The notes under the pieces: model-generated
Databases searched by the model: none
Told to the model about the DNA's origin: nothing
Seen by the model: only the letters and a program-made list of their open reading frames with translations
DNA from: Begonia masoniana
Taxonomy: Eukaryota > Streptophyta > Magnoliopsida > Cucurbitales > Begoniaceae
DNA: 64,000 nt
NCBI GenBank assembly: GCA_022432975.1
Contig: CM039516.1
Location: forward strand, 35,427,157 to 35,491,156
Direction of reading: 5' to 3'
Position numbers and translations under genes: made by a program
Shown here: one piece after another, positions 61,066 through 64,000 of the stretch
How positions within the stretch are numbered: the stretch's first letter is position 1
Layout: the number at the start of each line of letters is the position of its first letter

Positions 61066-62396
61066 GTTGAATGCGCGAGTCTATGTTATCTATCTCAACT
61101 TCAAGCAAGTAAAGTTAACGGATCATTGAAAGATTACATCCGGGATAATCTACAAAATGACCCCAGAGTTCGAGCTGTCATGCAACTTATGAAGGAAGGA
61201 AAGACTCGACAATTCTAAATTGAAGATGGCTTACTATTCACCAAGAGAAACCGTTTGTATGTGCCCCGAAGCAATAACTTGCGGCGTACTCTTCTGCGAG
61301 AATGCCACGATACCCTGTGGGCTGGTCATGCCAGGTGGCAGTGTACTTATGCTCTCTTGAAAAAAGGATATTACTGGCCGCAAATGAAGGTTGACGTTAT
61401 GCAGTAGACTAAAATTTGTCTTGTGTGCAACCAAGATAAAGTCGAAAGAAACAAGGTTGCTGGCCTACTAGAACCACTGCCCGTACCAAAAATGCCTTGG
61501 GAGAGTGTTTCCTTGGATTTCATCACCAATTTGCCATCTGCCAACGACTTTGAGGTGATACTGGTGATCGTCGACAGGTTTTCTAAGTATGTCACATTCA
61601 TTGCGGCCCCAAAGCACTGCCCCGCAGAGACGACGACCCAACTCTTCTTCAAACATATTGTGAAGTTGTGGGGAATTCCTTAAAGCATTGTCAGTGACCG
61701 AGATCCTCGATTCACAGGGTCTTTTTGGGTCGAACAGTTCCAGTTGCTCGGATCAAGTCTCAATATATCTTCCAGTTACCATCCTCAATCAGACGGCAAG
61801 ATAGAACGCTTCAACTGCTTACTTGAGGAATACCTGCGCCACTTCATCAATACCAATCAAAGGAATTGGCCCAGTTTACTTGACGCAGCACAATTCTGTT
61901 TCAACTATCAGAAGAGTTCTTCGACAGGGATGAGTCCATTTGAAATAGTCTGCGGGAGACAACCCATCCTGCCCGACACGTTGGAGCAGCCATATTTGGG
62001 GAAGAGTCCAAAAGCGTACAACATCTTCAAAGAATGGAAGCAAAATACGGAAATAGCTCGCGCCTACTTAGAACGGGCCTCTAAACATATGAAGAAGTGG
62101 GCGGATAAGAAGCGGCGACCAATGGAGTTCAAGGTTGGAGACTTGGTGCTAGTTAAGTTGTTAACTGAACAACTTCGTTTCAGAGGAAAGAAGGACATGC
62201 GACTCGTCAGAAAATACGAGGGCCTTATTGAAGTCATGGAGAAAGTCGGAAGAGCCTCCTATAGAGTTAATCTTCCAGCATGGCTCAGAATTCAACCCGT
62301 CATCCATGTCAACAATTTAAAGCTCTATCATGCATATGATGAAGACGAAGAAAAGAACGACATCACCAGACCAAGTATCTCTACCAACAACAAAAG
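61066..62396 (+). pseudogene. gypsy integrase
   Basis: Stops at about 61216, 61405 and 61681 split the domain. The zinc-binding part (CHDTLWAGHARW, then CLVCNQDKVERNK), the core D in VSLDFITNLPSA, D in SIVSDRDPRF and E in DGKIERFNCLLEEYL are all present. A C-terminal part (LVKLLTEQLRF, PVIHVNNLKLYHAYDED) ends where the minus element's LTR begins. No chromodomain is seen before the truncation. Confidence 0.85.
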
Positions 62397-62685
62397 TGTA
62401 ACGATCCGTAATTCGGACGTTACTAACGTGACTTGTCGTGAAACTTTCTTAGAAATTCTAAAGAAAGTTTAGAAAATATTAAACCTCTATAAAAATTCTT
62501 CAAAATAAGTGAACTTCCCTTATAAAACTTTGTATATGACACGTGTAAAATTTCATAATAATATTTTTATTATTTATTTATTTTTTTTCGGTGAACAGTG
62601 CCAGTGAATAGTCGACATACTACACTCCTATTCTTTTGTTCTTCATTTCATTAATAGTCAACATAAAACCATACCTGGAATAGCT
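62397..62685 (-). repeat. 3' LTR of the minus gypsy element
   Basis: The first 80 bases match 63921-64000 with a few differences (for example attcggacgt against atttggacat). The remaining part (cagtgccagtgaatagtc and so on) cannot be compared because the other LTR leaves the window. The inner edge near 62685 is approximate. An LTR this short would be an internally deleted copy. Confidence 0.55.
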
Positions 62686-63830
62686 GAAGGCCTGGCCTCA
62701 TCATCGACGTTACCTTGCTCAATGAAGGCAAACATCCTCGGGGCAACCCTCTTCTTATCGGTAACCGTCTTTAGACAATTATGGGCATGGTGGCCCACCT
62801 CGCCACATCTAAAACATTGATCCGTCCCCAATCTACACGTGCCAAAATGGGCCTTTTGGCACTTCCAGCATACGGGCCTCTCAGTAGTTCCCTGAATTTG
62901 CTTTCCTCTTACCTGGTCGCCCTTTTCGTTATAAGGCCTCTTAACGCCTTTATGTTGCTGCTGTTGTTGCCCTCTCAGCTGCCAAACCTCGTTATGAGGT
63001 CAAGGCTGGATCTCCCGAAAGAACCCCCTAGCAGTCTCCCTCGGTTTTACACAAGTCTGTTTGGCCGCCTCAAACTCCAAGGCTCTTGCCGCGATGTCCT
63101 CGTAGGGCACATCTAAAACGCCAGATACTATAATATTCTTTCGAATCTCTGTGTTTAGCCATCCATAAACTGTTGCACCTTGTCTTCATTATCGCTGACT
63201 AAGCGCGGTGCAAACCGTGATAAGGCTTCAAACTTCCTAATATACTCCGCAACTGTACTGGTCTGCTTCAGCCGCGTGAACTCTGCTCTTTTTGCCGCCC
63301 TCACACTACGGCTGAAGTATTTTTCAAAGAATACGGTCTTAAGCCGTTCCCACCTCATCAGCGTCACATCCGTAGTCGCTTTAATTGAATCCCACCAAAA
63401 TCAGGCATCCAATGCCAGGTGGAAGGTAACACACGCGACTTTCTCTCCCTCTTTAATCCTCGCATATGCCAGCATGTCCTCCATGGTCCGAACCCACTCC
63501 TCAACATTAGAGGGGTTTGAAGACTGGCCGTTGAATATCGGGGGCTGCAACTTTTGAAACCTCCCCATGCCATGGCTGTTAGGAGCCACCACTTCCTGAG
63601 TTCTAAGGTTCTCTCGATTTATCAAGGTGTCCAGCTGTTGAGATTGTCTTTCTATGTGTTGGGCCTGCCGGTCTAAGTGTTGGGACTGTTGGGCAATAAA
63701 CTCTCTAAGTTGGTCTATCGTTTCATCTTTTTCATCTCTATCATTTCCTCGACGTACCATTTGTAGACCTATAAAAGTTAAATACAACATACCTAAGTAA
63801 TCGAAATAAAAGAAAGCGTATAACGTACTT
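62686..63830 (-). pseudogene. gag of the minus gypsy element
   Basis: N-terminal part (MVRRGNDRDEKDETIDQL, then a Gln/His-rich heptad-like stretch ideal for a coiled coil) from 63756. After a stop near 63403 comes the retrotransposon gag core (RWERLKTVFFEKYFSRSV, EYIRKFEALSRFAPRLV). A frame change lies near 63157. Two zinc knuckles follow, CWKCQKAHFGTC (spacing unlike the classic CCHC) and CFRCGEVGHHAHNC. The frame ends at the protease start. Broken by one stop and at least one frameshift. Confidence 0.85.
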
Positions 63831-63904
63831 ACAGTTGAAGAAGCATGTCCGTGTAGTGGCTTGCGCAGTCGAGCAGTCTACAGAACCGATTTTAAAATCC
63901 GGGG

Positions 63905-63916
63905 GCTCTGATACCA
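63905..63916 (-). other. primer-binding site of the minus gypsy element
   Basis: GCTCTGATACCA on the plus strand is the complement of TGGTATCAGAGC, the usual initiator-tRNA-Met match. It lies four bases from the LTR edge at 63921 and fixes the element's orientation. Confidence 0.85.
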
Positions 63917-64000
63917 TAACTGTAACGATCCGTAATTTGGACATTACTAACGTGACTTGTCGTGAAACTTTCTTTAGAATTTCTAAGAAAGATTCACGAC

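Larger units (their letters stand above)
57420..62396 (+). mobile_element. Ty3/gypsy retrotransposon, decayed and 3'-truncated
   Basis: A short LTR (TGTTAAGTAGG at 57420 to ATGACA at 57828) is followed by primer-binding site TGGTATCAGAGCC (57831-57843). gag, protease, RT, RNase H and integrase then follow on the plus strand to 62396. There the minus-strand element begins (TGTAACGATCCG), and no 3' LTR is seen. At least two frameshifts in gag, two or three in RT-RNase H and four stops in the RNase H-integrase part make it inactive. Confidence 0.85.
62397..64000 (-). mobile_element. second Ty3/gypsy element, minus strand, pol deleted, runs out of the window
   Basis: Both ends show TGTAACGATCCG (62397 and 63921). 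At the right end it is preceded by the primer-site complement GCTCTGATACCA (63905-63916), so the element reads on the minus strand and its 5' LTR continues past the window. gag lies at 63830-62700. Immediately after the protease start (PSAIPGM) the sequence passes into the 3' LTR, so protease, RT and integrase are missing. Confidence 0.8.

Overview
The window is nuclear DNA of a flowering plant, most likely a eudicot. The evidence is three spliced, plant-type genes with GT-AG introns, AT-rich intergenic sequence, and heavy loading with Ty1/copia and Ty3/gypsy LTR retrotransposons. I cannot name the species.

Layout: 1-745 is CT-rich tandem repeats and an hAT-like terminus. Two minus-strand genes follow. 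The first is an ALKBH9-type 2-oxoglutarate/Fe(II) RNA demethylase (3002-5700, six exons) whose frame is broken by one extra base in an A-run of exon 3. The second is a four-finger RanBP2-type zinc-finger protein (7584-10730, seven exons, intact 318-aa frame). 11199-18469 is old transposon debris: an hAT transposase remnant, a decayed copia gag-pol and a copia-type LTR.

18470-41695 is one nested retrotransposon complex. The outer element is a minus-strand Sirevirus-like Ty1/copia element with an env-like reading frame and a perfect AAAAC target-site duplication (TSD). Its 3' LTR is interrupted by a gypsy-like solo LTR (19557-23858, TSD GTGTT). That solo LTR holds a roughly 1-kb 26-bp tandem array and a duplicate of its own 5' 630 bp. 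Between the env-like region and the 3' LTR sits a non-coding LTR element (24335-33744, TSD ccat), which itself carries a 2.7-kb solo LTR (28395-31074, TSD TATAT). The Sirevirus split an unidentified reading frame whose halves flank it.

42097-46039 is the 3' end of a chromodomain-type gypsy element and its LTR, which contains a palindrome-rich minisatellite. 46040-48600 is intergenic and holds a Mutator-like MITE and two Helitron-like 3' ends. An intact plus-strand CCCH zinc-finger gene (48910-52387, 470 aa) follows; one of its introns is 90 nt, stop-free and in frame. 52970-54140 is a 94-bp hairpin-bearing tandem repeat with block duplications. 57420-62396 is a decayed plus-strand gypsy element, cut off by a minus-strand gypsy element (62397 to the window end) that lacks pol.

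The three host genes look like unlinked housekeeping or RNA-related genes (RNA demethylation, two zinc-finger proteins likely to bind RNA). I see no gene cluster acting as one pathway, and no convincing new biological system. The best leads are structural: the nested retroelement stack with its array, the in-frame intron, the single-base frame break, and several palindromic repeats inside LTRs.
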